This document shows, piece after piece, positions 32,459 to 45,558 of a stretch of 64,000 nt of DNA. Position 1 is the first letter of the stretch. Each line of letters opens with the position of its first letter. The stretch is from Anas platyrhynchos. Taxonomy: Eukaryota; Chordata; Aves; Anseriformes; Anatidae. The notes beneath the pieces were generated by a model. The model was not told the origin of the DNA and ran no database searches. It saw nothing but the letters and a program-made list of their open reading frames with translations. The stretch covers positions 4,958,501 through 5,022,500 of the forward strand of contig NC_092606.1 of NCBI RefSeq assembly GCF_047663525.1. Reading direction: 5' to 3'. The position numbers were made by a program, and so were the translations under genes.

Positions 32459-35400
32459 AATATCCTGGGCAAGCCCTGACATCGATGGCAGGGCTGTATT
32501 TACCCAGCCCCTGATGCTGATTGTGGCAGTTCAGCCGTTGTAGCACCCTGTGCTCTCTCCGAAATGACCGTGCAGGTTTGTGCACTGGGGTACAGCCCAG
32601 CCTGCTCCTGCACCCCCGCCAACACCGCGTTAAAAGCCTCGGAGCTGGAAGTTACCATTTAAAAGGAGAAGGAAAATTAATTAAAGGTCAGAGTGCTTTA
32701 GTCTAGCGAAAATTCAGAGGAGGCAGATCCAAAGTTATTCAAATTCCCTTTGAATCTGGGCTGATTTTCCTATTTCTTGCTCGAGTTCCCATGGTGAGGG
32801 CAGTATCTCGTCTGTCTCAGAGCTGACCACTGGCATCTGTGTTTCAAGCACAGCCAGAAATCCTCCTTTGAAGCTGTGGCCAGGCCCTGCAAACGTTCTG
32901 ACTTGTCTTTTTTTACATCTTCCCTTAGCCTGAGAAGAGACCTGCAACACCTGGCGAGACCTACTTAGGGCTGTGTTGTCTATCAGCTCCTGCCACATTG
33001 CAAAATGTGGAGTTAAATCTAAAAATAGGCTTAAAAAGAGGTGATAGGCTTTGAGTAAAGTAAAATAAGCCACTGATTTAGGTCATGAAAGGGAATTTAT
33101 ATCACTAGTTCTCTGTTGCAGCTTTCTTGAGCTAAAATTCTCCTCTGTCCTGACACATGAAAATGAAGAGGAGCAGCGGTGAGTAAATGGAGTTGAGGCG
33201 TACGAAGTGTGGTCCGATTCCAGTTCCTTCCTTCCCAGATTTTGACCTTGTAAGTGATCCGCCGAGGGGGTATTGGATGCTCTGCAGTTTAATTTGTCTC
33301 CCTGGATGTTCTCCCGTGGTAGCAAACTGTCGCCCGCTCCCATCCTTTTCAAAAGGAGCGACCGTGGCATGGGGTGATGAAATGCTTCATCCAAAACTAC
33401 ATCAGGGATCCGTGGTGAGCCAGCTACAGCCCTCAACCTCTCCTGTCATAGGCGAGCTCCATAATCATGAGACCCGTCCTGTAACATAAAGCTGGTCCAA
33501 AAACCCCTCAAGCCTCTGTAAAATGAGCCCTGTGCAATTTTTGCCCGTCTCGGAGCGGTTGTGCGGGCTCGGTGATGTTTGTAAAGCGCTTCGATACGCT
33601 TTGGTGAAGGGCAGGGTGTTAATAATTAAAACTGGGAGGAAGTTCTAAAGCAGCACGGGAGACGGCTGCCCTTTTCTGGTCTGATAGTTCACAAAAATGC
33701 AAACCAGGACGGGCAAATCGGCGAGAATTTGGTTCCACACCCCCTGCCACCAGCCACCTGCACTGTGCAGCTCACTGCTGCCCAGAGGAGATGAGAGCAG
33801 CTCGTCCTAGCTCAGGAAAGGCTCTTGGACTTCATGAAGGTGGTGAATTATCAACACTGGAAACCTTTGGAGTTAGCATCTCCAAAAGTGCATAATTTGT
33901 ACCGATATTTACAGCAACAGGAGATTCACCAAACTGAGCATTTTTTGACATACGAGGGTTTGCTCAATAGCACGACGAGGTCTGTAAAACTGAAACTTGC
34001 TTTGGAAACTCTCTCCCTCTGTCCCACTTGGGTATCGTCAGAAGGTTCTTCTGGTGAGGACGGGCCCCGCTAATGGCTTTCTCCTGGCGCAGCTAACGAG
34101 CTGTTTGCAGGCTGTGGGAGCAGCCCCGCGTTTGTCCATTTCCCTGCTTAGCAGTTTCATTTGCAAAGTGCAGGCAGGAGCAGGCTTCTTGCCAGCAACA
34201 GCTTCATTCAGATTAGGGCTTTAGTTCAATTATGTCCAATTAACTTTTATTGCAGATAGCAGTGATAATTACTTGCGAGTCAATTTTTTGGCTGCGGTTA
34301 TCCCAGGGCTAAAGTCTGAGCCTGATGGATTTTAATAACCGAAGTGACGGGGAGCTTTTCCTCTTTTTTTTTTTCCCTTCTTCAGGCCTCAATTAGACGA
34401 AAGGTCAGAAGCTATGTAAAAACCCATCGTACAATTAAAGCCGACTCTTCTCCTCTCCAGCAGCTGCCTTGTGCCGTGTTTTAAAAGAATCTCTTGGGAC
34501 CGACCTAAAAACAGCTTTTTAAAACTCCGAGAGCATAACCTTGAGCTCGCTGCCGCTTCAGCCGAGGAGGGGATTTGATGGAGCTGATGTCACGCGTGGC
34601 ACGAGGAGCGTGATACGAGCAGCGTCCCATTTAAGTGCTCTTACCCAAAAGCTTCTGCTTTTTCCTCCACTCACCTAGCGTTGCCATCCTGGCTCGGGGA
34701 GGGAGCTGTGCTGCAGCAGGTGCCTGCCCTTTCCCCGAAGCACGCCCCGTACATTTCAGTTCTCCCCGCTCTCCACTCCAAACTATTTAATTTTGTTGCC
34801 TGAGTAACGTCGTAAATGGAGGTCAGCCTGAAAGGTGAAGCGGTTTACAAGCGAAATCATAGGTAATTAAACCGCGAGGAGCAGGGATTGATTTGGATGG
34901 AAACTGTTGCAGGGCTCTGCAAAAGGTCCGCCCGGGTGCAGGAAGCCAAGAGGTCCCGTCCAGGCAGACGGTTAGGAAAGGTGCCTTGCTATTGTTCAGT
35001 GCTCCTCTTTATTTACCCCCAAACACTCCGGGTGCTATCGTGATTTATCGCCGTTTCAAAAGACCGCCTCTCCGCACCTTATTTTGCACTTTTCCCTTTA
35101 GAAAAAAAATCATTAAGGGGGATGAGCTACCAGCACGGTGCTCCTTTGGTAATTTCTCTCCAGGAAAAGGTAAGATCTTCCTCTGGCTTTTCAGCAGCCC
35201 CGAGCAAGCAGAGGGTGCAGTGAGTGGCCGGGCAGAGAGGGCTGTGCAGGGCTGGAGAGAGGCAGGGAGCTGCAGGACCACCAGGGTGCTGAATAAAACC
35301 CAGCAGGCTGGAAAAAAAACATCCTGAGCACCGAGGTTGGCAGGGGATTCGGCGTGTGCAGCTGATGGAAACAAATTTTTTCCCCCCTTTATGTTTAGGT

Positions 35401-35596
35401 TACTTCAGGAGAAGGAAAAGGACTGAGTCTCGTTCGGTCCCGAGCAGCCTGCTGGGGGTAAATGAGACACCGAGGTTCCCTTGGAGCAGGAGGATGCGCC
35501 CAAATTTAATTATATTCCCTGGAAAGCTCCTGCAAACGTTTGGACCCAAAAAACTTCACAACCCACCTTCGTTTTTGGTCTCGTTTGCATCATTTA

Positions 35597-35622
35597 CATA
35601 TATATACACACATATATATATG
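35597..35622. repeat. TA/CA dinucleotide-rich microsatellite
   Basis: An alternating pyrimidine-purine stretch of the form ATATATATACACACATATAT in FAM222B intron 1. Confidence 0.8.
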
Positions 35623-38600
35623 GTGAACTTGGACCGTGCAGCCCGTGGTCGGGGTTCTCCATAAATCCTGCCTCCAGTTAGGGAACCTCACGTGGCCACC
35701 TTGTGAATGAGGAGGGGAAACGAAGCGTGTCGGTCAGCCCCGAGCGCTTTTAACTCCCAGCTGACGGGACCCCGGGGTGCTGGAAACTTGGAATAGTTCC
35801 GAGCTTTTCTTTTTGTGCGGGTAGATCCTCCCGCCCCGAGCCCGCAGTTTGGAATTTCAAACATGCGTGTTTACTTTCAGGAACCTAACTTTAGACTTCA
35901 GCAGCTTGCTTTCGTCTAAAGCAGCTCGGCTTCCCATATTTCACTGCCCGGGGGTGGTTTACGGGGAGCGTTTCCTTTGTGTGCTTCCCCTGGAAGGCCT
36001 CTCGAGAGCTTCAGGCACTCGTATTTAAAATCCTGGCAATGACTCGGTGTGTGGGGTCTGTTTATGTGATGATAAAGCTGTGTTGGAGTATGAGAAGTTT
36101 CCTACCCGTGCCGAGTCGCTTTACACCTCGCTTTTACTCCGCCGTGTCAAAGTTCCGCCTGGCAGAGGCAGTGGTACGCTTGGAGTATCAGCCAAAAAAT
36201 CATGCGTGTATTTTTTCGCAATGCATTCAGTCCAGAAAGGCGATATTTGGTAAGTTTTGCTGAAATTATCCAGGGCGGTGTCCCTGGCGGTGGGTAGAGG
36301 TGAGTTTCCCCGTCGTGCCCTGAACCCTGGCTTGCCCTCCGCAGGATGCGCTGCCTGGACCAAAAAACCAAGGTAAGGCTGGCTGGAACAGTCCTTGTGG
36401 CAACGTTATAGTTACTCCGAAACCCCAAGCACTGTAAATCCTTGTTAAGCTTAAAACATTTTAATTATTAATGCATCTTAGGAGGAAAAAAATCTATTCA
36501 TGTGTCTAAACCTGCTAACTATTTCCTAGAGCGTGCTGCAGTCCGCGTGCGGGTAGGATTTTATCCTGCAGCCAGATGAGATTAAAATCACTTCAAAGAG
36601 AGGTATTTGTTTATTTAATCTAATGATTGTTTTTCTCTAGCGCCGTACGTTATCTTTTTACATACGTTCTCAAGACAGAGCTCGTTCAGCTGTGCTTGGT
36701 GATGCACAGAAGCGCTTTACAATGCGATTGAAAAACTTGGAAGGTAAGGGCTTTACAGCTGCCAGAGCCTAGCGGGCAGCCTGCTGCCCAGTTTGACCAG
36801 TTTAGAGGACAGTGTCGCTGAGCCCGGCACAGTACAAAGTGCTTTGACCCTTCCCAGTTCCCCCAGTAACACAGTTGGTGTGCTCCCAGGACCGAGGCAG
36901 CGTGGGGAGCTTCGCAGGTGCTGGTGCCCACACAAGTTGCAGCCGCGGAGCCAAGGCTGCTGGTGGGATTTGTTGCCGTGCCAAGTTCAGTTTATCTCCA
37001 GCTCTGGACTAATTAGAGGCAATAAAGCCGAGCACAAGAGGGGGCGATGGGCCCTGCAGCCCCCGTGTCAGGACCCTGAGGTGTAATGAGGGTGCGAGGC
37101 AGCCAGGGATGCTCGCCTTAACCCAAACACGCAGCAGCTCCCAGTTTGTGGCAGCCCCGTGGTCTGCTCGACCTGTCTGCACCAGCTCCTGGTGAGGGTC
37201 AGCAGGAGAAATCCCATAAGGAATAAATGTCAATTAATTTCTAACCAAAAAAAAAATAATTAATGCATTTGTAAAGATGTCTCAAATGCGTTTGTTGTCA
37301 AGTGCCGAGATACCCGTTTGGTAGAAATGTTAATTTCATGGAGAACAAAAAATGGAGCAGGATTTTAATTATAATATGGAATTCAGTAATGGAGTCCTGG
37401 TCAGCACTTCTGCCTAAGTCTGAATTCCTTTTTTTAATGCTCAGCAGTGACCTAGATGGCATCAATTTGCTTATTGCAAATCAGGCTAAGAGAACGATTT
37501 TATGCTTCCACTTAAAATGATTTTTTTTAAAGTCAGATATTTCGTTTAAAATTATTATTGCCACCCCAGTCTTGTGTGAACCTTTGGCATTGCCCGAAGT
37601 GATTATCTCTCTGCAGGAGCAACTTGCCTTTACAGCATGCTCTAAAATATTGAAATCCATGTCTGGGTGCTGGGGCTGTCATGGATGCTGCTGCTGATGG
37701 TGAGCAGCCCCTGCCCCTGTCTCCTGGAGGGAATTGCTGCCCGGGTGCTGTGCTGCTCTGCAGCAGGCTTTGCTCTCTTTCAGGGCTGCACTCACTATCA
37801 GTGATGGTTCAGACACCAAACTCTCTTGGCCATGCAGTTAAGAAGTGATCCTGGACTGGCACCACACCTTACGAGAGCAAAAGTTGGCTGGATGTGATCT
37901 GGTGGCTTTCTGACTGCGGTGAAGGTTCTTAATTTTGTTGCCTGCTTTCCACTGAGAAATAGCTCTTGTTTTTTAGTCTTAAAAGGATGATGAAATGAGA
38001 AAAATACATTTTTTTCTCTTGCTGACTCCGAGCATTTCTGTTGCTCACGCAGGTAAAGCTCAGGCAGCGTACGGTGGTTTTGTCTCCTGATTAAAAGGAG
38101 CTGGAGCCTTATTTTTCCTTTTGGTCTTGCTGGGTGTAATTTGAGGCAAGAAATTGCTGCCCACAGGATGTCTGTGAAGTTTTCCCTGAATATTGCATAC
38201 TTAGAGTCATGAGGAAATCTCATCTGTGGACGGCAAGCAACGTCTCAGTTGCTAAAGTTCCTCTGAGTCGTGGATGCGATGGGTGTTTGCGTCTCAGCAC
38301 CTCGGGAAGGACTCTGAGCACTCCGCCTGCTGCAGAGGGCGAGCAGAAAATCCAGGCGTGGAGTTGGTTTTGCAAGGTTTTACAGCTGCACATCTTCCAT
38401 TTCTGGTAGTGCGTGTGGTCTAGTGCTTGCAGAGCAGCGCTGATGCTTGTGGAGATCTGGGCGAGAAGGAAAATGGGACGGATTTCTCCAGCTTGGCTCA
38501 GCTGCATCATTTTCCTGAGCTTTGTGAAGCGCTCGTGGCTGGCTCTCAGTGCTGTGTCCTGTGTAGGAGGGGGGATTGCAGCAAGGGCTTGGGCCAGGTG

Positions 38601-39006
38601 CCCTCTAAAGACCTTATTCCAACCAAAAACTCTCTCCCCAGCCTTGGTGATGTTGGGAGACTGGAATCCTGAGCTGGTTTTGTTGCTGGACCCACCTTGT
38701 ACTGGCACACCGATGGTGGGGTTCGAGCGTAGCGGTGCAGAGCTTGCATACAAACAGCTTCGGTGCTTTTGGTGTGAGGGCTTGGGGCCAGAAACTCTGA
38801 GCCCGTGAGAGCAAGACAGGTATTTTGGTGTAAGCAGGTAGCTGAGCCACTTCTCAAAGCGTTTCCACTGCTGCCACGAGGTTCGGTACAGGCCAGTGGT
38901 CCCGCGTCTGTGCTTGGTCAGGCCTTCACCCAGGGACGGCTCTCTGCCTTTCTTTTCCGTGTTCCTCCGTGTATTATAACTTTGAATTGTCTCTCTGTTG
39001 TTGCAG

Positions 39007-39134
39007 TGTGCAGAGGAGTGAATGCCCCATGTTGTGTTAGTGCCTGTCTGCCATGCTGGCCTGTCTGCCAGGACCAGGTGACCTCTCCTTTCAGCTTCTT
39101 TCTTACACGCAGATGAACACTGGACTTCAGAAAT
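39007..39134 (+). other. FAM222B: FAM222B exon with start codon (first coding exon)
   Basis: The acceptor ends at 39006 and the donor is AAAT|GTGAGT at 39134/39135. The start ATG at 39053 encodes MLACLPGPGDLSFQLLSYTQ and then MNTGLQK, matching the N-terminus of human FAM222B almost residue for residue. An in-frame TAG at 39038-39040 fixes this as the first usable ATG. The exon ends after the first base of a Trp codon completed at 43979. The exon is easy to miss because only 82 bases are coding. Confidence 0.95.
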
Positions 39135-42100
39135 GTGAGTGACGTTTTGTCTGCAGGATGTGGTTAACTGTTAAATCTGGCTCTGGTACAGCTGTGAAAT
39201 AAACATGTAGGGTACAGTGGAAAAACCGTTTAATGTCAGAGGCCTCGTTTCGTTGTGCCTTCAAGGCATCATCCCTCAGCAATGGCTACGAGAAAGCGCT
39301 GTGGAGGTTCACGTGCGTGCAGCAAGGCTTTCCAAAGGGGAATTTGAACCACCACGAGCCAAAATGCAGGCAAGGTTTCTGGGAGATTCATGCCTCTGCT
39401 GGAAACACGTTGAGCTAAAAGCGTGCCGGTTGGTTGACTTGCTCCTTAACACAACTTTTTCCCGACTCTCTTTCATTTCGATTCGTTTAATGACTCGTAG
39501 ACACCCGTAAAAGCTAGACCGGGCTAATGCAAACCCTTTGAGGTCAGCTCTCTTGTTGTACACACCTGGGGCACGTACTGCAAATATTAGTGATCCAGCC
39601 CAAATTACTAAAGTTCAAAGTTTCCGTCTTCTTTCTGATGTCTCTTTGGTGCCTCTCAAAATCTGTCTGCAGAGAACTGCGATAACTCCGGTGTTCCTGT
39701 CGATAACTGAAGTGGTATTTTCAGGATTTACACTTGGGATTACAGGGTTACTGGCTAGAGGTTTTTAAAATCTGACGCTCTCTCTGCTCTTTATTGTTGT
39801 ACCCTGATTGTTCAGCTGAAATTTCAGAAGGTTTCTACGTCAGAGCCGTGTCCGTGGCTCACAGGGATGTGAGCTGTGCGTGAAACGTGCACCGGGAGAT
39901 CTTGGTGCCCTCGGTCTGCTCGTGGACTCGTTACTCTTTAAAACCAAGTAATTAACACTCTGGTTAGAGCTAAATCGTTAAGGTGGTAAGGTGCTGCTGA
40001 AAATAGGTAAGCTAATTTTGCAGTTGAGGGTGACATTCCCAAAATACCAGTCCTGCCGGTGGCGCGTGACACTGTTCACCTACACGTGTGCTCCCCAGCA
40101 CCTCTCGAGGAGCATTTATGCCGATTCCACAGGCTTGGTGCCTGTAACCACACTTGTGGCTACAGCAGAAATCCTTACTCACAAAAGGACTTCAGTAGGT
40201 GGTGCGAAGCTAGGCTTCCCCCTTCTCCCTTCCCATTTCCAGTCTGAGTTTTGCTGACTAAAACCAGCTTACCCAAAAGGCAGGCTGCCGTGGAGAGGCG
40301 AGAAGCGTCTGTGGAGGATTGGAAAGCTCAGCTCTGAAAGCAAAGCACTTCGGTTCATGCCAGCGTAGCCGTGCATAATTCAGGTGTTTGCTAATTACAC
40401 AGCTTACGAGGCAGTGTTTTAACCTGATGGTACCCGGAGCTGTTCCGGAGAACGACGCATCCCCGCGCCGAAAGCATCGCTGCCTGCTGCTTGGTGAAGT
40501 GTTCGGGGCACTGCAGTTAAAAGAATTTAGGACAAAAGTAGCTGGCAGGCACTGGCTGGCGGTGGTAGTGCTCAGCTGTTCCAGTTTGTTCTGATTTATA
40601 TGGAGGAGGAAACTGCTCACACAGACCTCGCTCACCCCTGCTGCAGATGTGTGTAAGATTAATTGGTGCGTTTCTCTCCGCGCTGGATATGCACGAGTGC
40701 TCTAGCCCCTGGCCAAGGGAAAGCTGAGTTAATGAGTATTTTTAATGAACAGTGACTCGTGACTTTTGATGGGGGGTGGGATAGGGCTTTAATAATGGTG
40801 CTGTTGCTTCAGCAAAAGGCACAGAACTCCACCTGATAACCTTTATTCAGGCTGAGCATGTTTGTATTAACGGTTGAAGTGTCGGTTTCTGGATCAGACT
40901 TTTATTCACACTTAAAATTCCACACTGGCTCGATTATCTTTTTTTTCCTACTTTCAAATAAGAGACATTTTTCTTAAAGATGGTCCGTGGAGTAGGAGCT
41001 TTGAGGATTGATCACTTATATTTCTTCCTTTTGAAACCGAACCACTAAGGGACTCCAGGTTTCCTATTTTCCTTCGAATCCCAGCCTATGACAGCATCAC
41101 AGGGCAGCTGAGGCTGAAGGCAGCATCCTCAGCCCAAATCACCTCCGATCTGGGAGCTGAGGCTCCTTTTTTCAAGTCTTCTGCAGCCGAGACCCCTGTG
41201 CACAAGGCGAGCACGGCTGCTTTTCGCTCACCCTGCTGCAGCCGCTCTCGACAGGGCAGGAATCCTGAAGGCCCGGGTGTGTTTTATTTAACGGTGATGA
41301 AAATTTAACCATAGGCAATTCGAAAAGCCGTGGGGTTTAAAGGCTTAATGTGAAGTGCACTTGAAAGATGCTGCATTAGCGCTGAGGTGAGGCAGAGGAG
41401 TGGATCTCATCTGACAAAAATAGCTCCGGCGTGGTGCGACGCCTGCAAGGATGCCAGCAGATGAGCCGCTTGCCTCGGCGTTAGCACCGTCAGTTTATGG
41501 GGTAATTGCTCGGATGCACGGCTTTACCCTGTAGTAAACAGCAAATAATTGCTTTTCAACAAAAAGTGTCCGGCCTCGCGTTCACCATCCCATTCGTCAG
41601 GGAACCTTTGTGGCCTGGTACAGAGCTGTGGTGCTTGCCCACAGATCACACGTGTTCTTCCTCATAGCAACATTTTCTTTCAGTCTATTCTGGTTTTCCA
41701 TTCCCTTAGCTACAAGACCTAATCGTTTTTTACTGGTTTATAGGGTGTTTTGGTCAGATATTCAGCCCATAATACGTTTCTCCTTTTTCATGATTCTTTT
41801 TGTTGCCTTAACTATTCCAGTCGTCAGATCTTGCCTGTGGAACTACCAGCACAGCACAAAGTTTTACGCAGCACACTGGGACCCAGCATCTCGGCCAGGC
41901 CTAAGGAGATGGACTGAGGTAGTTCACAGTAAGAGGAGCATCGAGTTAGCTGCCTACAAAAAGGGATGTGTTTCGAATGGTTGGTTCCTGAAGATCCCAT
42001 CCAAGGGATTTAAAAGATGCTTTACCATTTCGTAGGGTACCAAAGGTGACGTTGGTGTGTTGCTTGAGCCTGGCTGAGGGGTTGTTTTCACCCTCAGAGG

Positions 42101-45100
42101 AAGGAATCCATCCAGATTCAGGATTGCAGGTACGCAAGGTATGCGTTCCTTTGTCCCTTGTTGATGGCTCTTCCCTGACTCGTCGCCCCAGGGGGAAGAA
42201 ACAGAACTGGATGAGTTTGGGACACTGCTAAAAATAAAGGTTGGGAAGCTCACGGAGGCCTTGGCCTCTGATGAACGCGATTCAGAGGTTCTGCTCCCCG
42301 GCAGGGACACAGCAGCTCTCAAAAGGACAGACAGAAACCACCTGCCCGCGGCAGAAGATACGGGGATAGGAACAGAGAGGATATTCAGGTTAATACCAAA
42401 TGAGCGCTTTGATTAAGCAGAAGGGTGCTGTGTGCCCGTGTTTGGGCAGCACGCAGAGGGGACGAGCATAAACGGCAGCGCGGTGCGTGCTGTGCTAGGG
42501 ACCCGCGGCAGCCCGCCTGCAGAGCTTCTCCTTTCACAAAAGGTATTTTTAATACTTCTATAATTATCTTCCTTTCGGTATTCATCCCATTTCCCGTTTT
42601 CTGGCCCTTGCTTTCCGACGGTGAGTGCTCTTAGGGCAGCACTGATCTCCTGGCTCGGGAAGGCTGGAAGCCGCAGGACGCAGAGACAGCGAGAGCGAGC
42701 CGGCTGCTCCTCGGGCTTCAGCTGCATTCGGGAGCCTTTTGGAGGCAATTTGCTCAGAAGAATCAGAGATGGATTTTCAAAAGGAAAGGCTGCTCGCCTG
42801 AGAGCATCAAGCACTCCGATTTCCGCGGCTCAGAGAGCCAGATGCAGGGCTGGGATGCTCTTGGGCTCTGGAGGAGCTGGCTCCTGTGCTTCACCTCCTT
42901 TCAGCCACGGGGATGCTGAGAAGTGGAGCAAAAAGGATGGGCGTTTTGTCCTGTTTGCAAGGTGGGGGGGTGGGAAAAAAAGGCAAAAGCAAAGTGGGAT
43001 TGTAAAAGCTGCGAGCCATTATTTGAAGATTACAAAATGATTCCTGAAGTAGGAGTCTCGTGGTAGGGAAAGGGCCCAAGTCTCTGCTTGGAGTGAGCTT
43101 GCAACGGGAGGCACAAGCACTTCCCCAGATTTCTGAAGTTCTTTCCAAAAGCACTTCAAGCTGGTAGGCAAGGTAGGTATCTGTAAATCAGCCTACGTGA
43201 AACCACACCTCTGCCTCCAGAAGTCTTTTGTCTGTGTCTGCGGAGCAGCACGGTTTTAATCTTGTGAGGTAATCGCACGATTCTGCTGTTTGATAGCGGG
43301 CTGCTGTCCCTAGCAAGGTGCCAGGCTGAAAATTCAGCCGAAGAAATAATTGCCAGCCGTAAAATACCGTACGTGGAGCCTCCTTCCATTTGCTGAACTT
43401 GGACTGACGAGGACTTCCTAATGGACAAAAAGACACTCAGAGTGCTTTCAGATGGCAGCATCTAGAAGAGAGCTCAGATTTAAGTGGAGGCTTGAGCCGA
43501 AGTGCTCTGTAAGGCTCCCACCTCGGCGTTACGCGAGTGTCATGTTTAATTCATAACTTTCTGATTTCTGAATCACACGCTAAAGATTTTGCAAATGGCT
43601 CGAAGGGTCACGGGGAGGCAGCCTTAAATTAAGAGACTGAAAGGCTGGCCCACCACCACCAGCCACAATAAATACTGCAGGCTGCAGTGCTGAGAGCACG
43701 TTACCTGGTTTTGTCCAGCTGTAAACGTGCTCTGAGCAAAACACGGGTTTGGTTTGGCTCCTCTGGGCAGTTTTATCCTGAAGTTGAACTGGGGGTGCTG
43801 TTGGTCTCCAGGTAATAAAGGGAACGAGGGATGTGGTGGATGATCTGCTGGTGTGGGGAGGTGAAGCTGTGCCTCTCGGTTCCCTGGAGATTTCCTCCCC
43901 TCGCCGCGTGGTTGTCGTGTCCTGGGGTTGGTCCCTGGCTTGCCAGAGTCAGCATTGATGAATTTCCTTTCTCCGCAGGGGACACTACACAGAAAATGAG
44001 ATCTGCACAGTATCCTACCCCAGCAGAATTGGATGCTTATGCTAAGAAGGTCGCCAACAACCCACTGACTATAAAGATTTTCCCCAACAGCGTCAAGGTT
44101 CCCCAGAGGAAACACATTCGCCGTACTGTGAACGGACTTGATACTTCGGGCCAGAGGTACAGTCCTTACCCGTCTCAGGCCACCACGAAAACGGGCCTCC
44201 TGGCCATAGTCAAATCTCCAGCGAAAGGAATTCTCAAGGACTTTGACGGGACACGCACACGCCTGCTGCCGGAAGCGATGATGAATCCCCCTTCCACCCC
44301 CTACGTTGCACCGAGCACTTTAACCCACCCCCAGGCGCTTGCTCGCCAGCAGGCTCTCCAGCATGCACAGACTTTGCCGCACCCCCAGAGCATCCCGCAG
44401 CCGCAGACTTTGCAGCACCCTCAGGGGATACCACAGCCACAAAGCTTAGCTCACCCTCAGGGGATCCCGCAGGCGCTGCCGCACCCTCAGAATATGCAGC
44501 AGCCGCAGGGCTTGCAGCATCCTCAGCCCATGGCGCACCAGACTCTGCAGCACCCCCCCGCCCCTTTGCTGCAGCCGGGTTTACATGGAAGCAGAAAGAT
44601 GCCGGATGCAGACGCGCCGCCGAATGTGACCGTGTCTACCTCAACCATTCCCCTCTCTATGGCTGCCACCCTGCAGCAGAACCAGCCACCGGACCTGAGC
44701 AGCATCGTGCATCAGATCAACCAGTTCTGCCAGGCCAGAGCTGGCATTAGCACTACCTCAGTCTGTGAGGGACAGATCGCCAACCCCAGCCCCATAAGTC
44801 GCAACCTGCTTATCAATGCAAGTACCAGGGTATCTACTCACAACGTCCCCACGCCCATGCCTTCCTGTGGAGTAAACCCTGCGGACCATGCTGCTGCTGC
44901 TATTCCTTCTGCCTCCGTTAACGTGCCCATGGTGAATATGAACAGGGTGCCGCCCGCCTACCCGAACGAAATCAAACCGGTCGCCTGGAACCAGCACCAG
45001 CTTGCACACCTGCAGCAAATGTGCGGGGACGCTGCTGGGCCCGCCGGGCTCGCGGGGAAGCACCCTCAGAGAGAGATGGCAGGGCAGAGCTTCCCCGGCA

Positions 45101-45558
45101 AGACGGCCGGCTACCCCCAAGAACTGTGCATGGGCCAGTCGTTCGGCTTGAAGCCCCCCCTCGAGAAGCCCACCCCCTCTCCGCCGGTGAACGGCTTGCA
45201 GGGACCCTTGCCGTACACCAACGGGCACTATTTCCAGCCCATGTGGAATAACATCCTGCCCACCCCCAACAGCGACAGCTCCGGGTCCCAGGACCTCGCC
45301 ATGCCTTTCCACGGGGGCCAGGCGGCAGGAGCGCCGCTGGATTGCGCGGGGGGAACTCATTACAGAGCTGGAGCTGGTCCATCCAGCCAGAATAATGTGA
45401 TGCAGACCATGGATTACCTAAGCGGGGACTTCCAGCAGGCTTGCTTCAGAGATCAGAGCATGGCCGTGCTGGGAAAAGTCCATCGGCCCCCCATCAACCG
45501 AGCACCTGAACCAACCGATAGTCGAAATCTTCATATTCAACACCCAGGGTATAGATAG
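39053..45558 (+). CDS. FAM222B: FAM222B (uncharacterised conserved protein), 553 aa
   Basis: The coding sequence joins 39053-39134 to 43979-45558, giving 554 codons with the stop; the human protein is about 562 residues. The function of this vertebrate family is not known to me. The first part is most conserved: MRSAQYPTPAELDAYAKKVA followed by NNPLTIKIFPNSVKVPQRKH (about residues 34-73). Residues about 142-232 form a low-complexity Gln/Pro/His domain of HPQ and IPQPQ units. A second conserved block near 255-300 includes PPDLSSIVHQINQFCQ and the C-terminus ends LHIQHPGYR. There is no signal peptide, membrane segment or enzyme motif. The open frame extends upstream to 43831, but that part is intron ending in CTCCGCAG. 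Charge and composition suggest a nuclear or scaffold protein, which is only an inference. Confidence 0.95.
39135..43978 (+). other. FAM222B: FAM222B intron 2
   Basis: A 4.8-kb intron between the two coding exons, with donor GTGAGT and acceptor TTTCTCCGCAG. No exon, transposon or RNA gene could be recognised. A 141-codon frame at 41610-42035 has a hydrophobic stretch but no start context, splice partner or family match that I recognise. Confidence 0.75.

Larger units (their letters stand above)
14506..39006 (+). other. FAM222B: FAM222B intron 1 (about 24.5 kb), no embedded gene seen
   Basis: The intron runs from the donor at 14506 to a strong acceptor at 39005-39006 (TTGTCTCTCTGTTGTTGCAG). 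G and C homopolymer runs fill its first 500 bases; the rest is mostly unique DNA with few repeats: an A16 tract at about 15208, A/T tracts near 16843, 19116, 26877 and 29131, a TA-rich stretch at 35597-35622 and one local duplication at 32372. I looked on both strands for protein families, tRNA-like and microRNA-like folds and found none I could support. The many short open frames are chance. Confidence 0.7.

Noticed and set aside
14506-39006. A CRISPR array, prophage, operon or other microbial system
   Set aside because: The window is vertebrate nuclear DNA throughout. The repeats found lack the unit-spacer structure of CRISPR, and no bacterial-type gene cluster is present.
43831-43978. FAM222B starting at 43831 inside the large exon frame
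   Set aside because: The part before 43979 is intron: it ends in CTCCGCAG, and the true N-terminus is encoded at 39053-39134 with matching phase.
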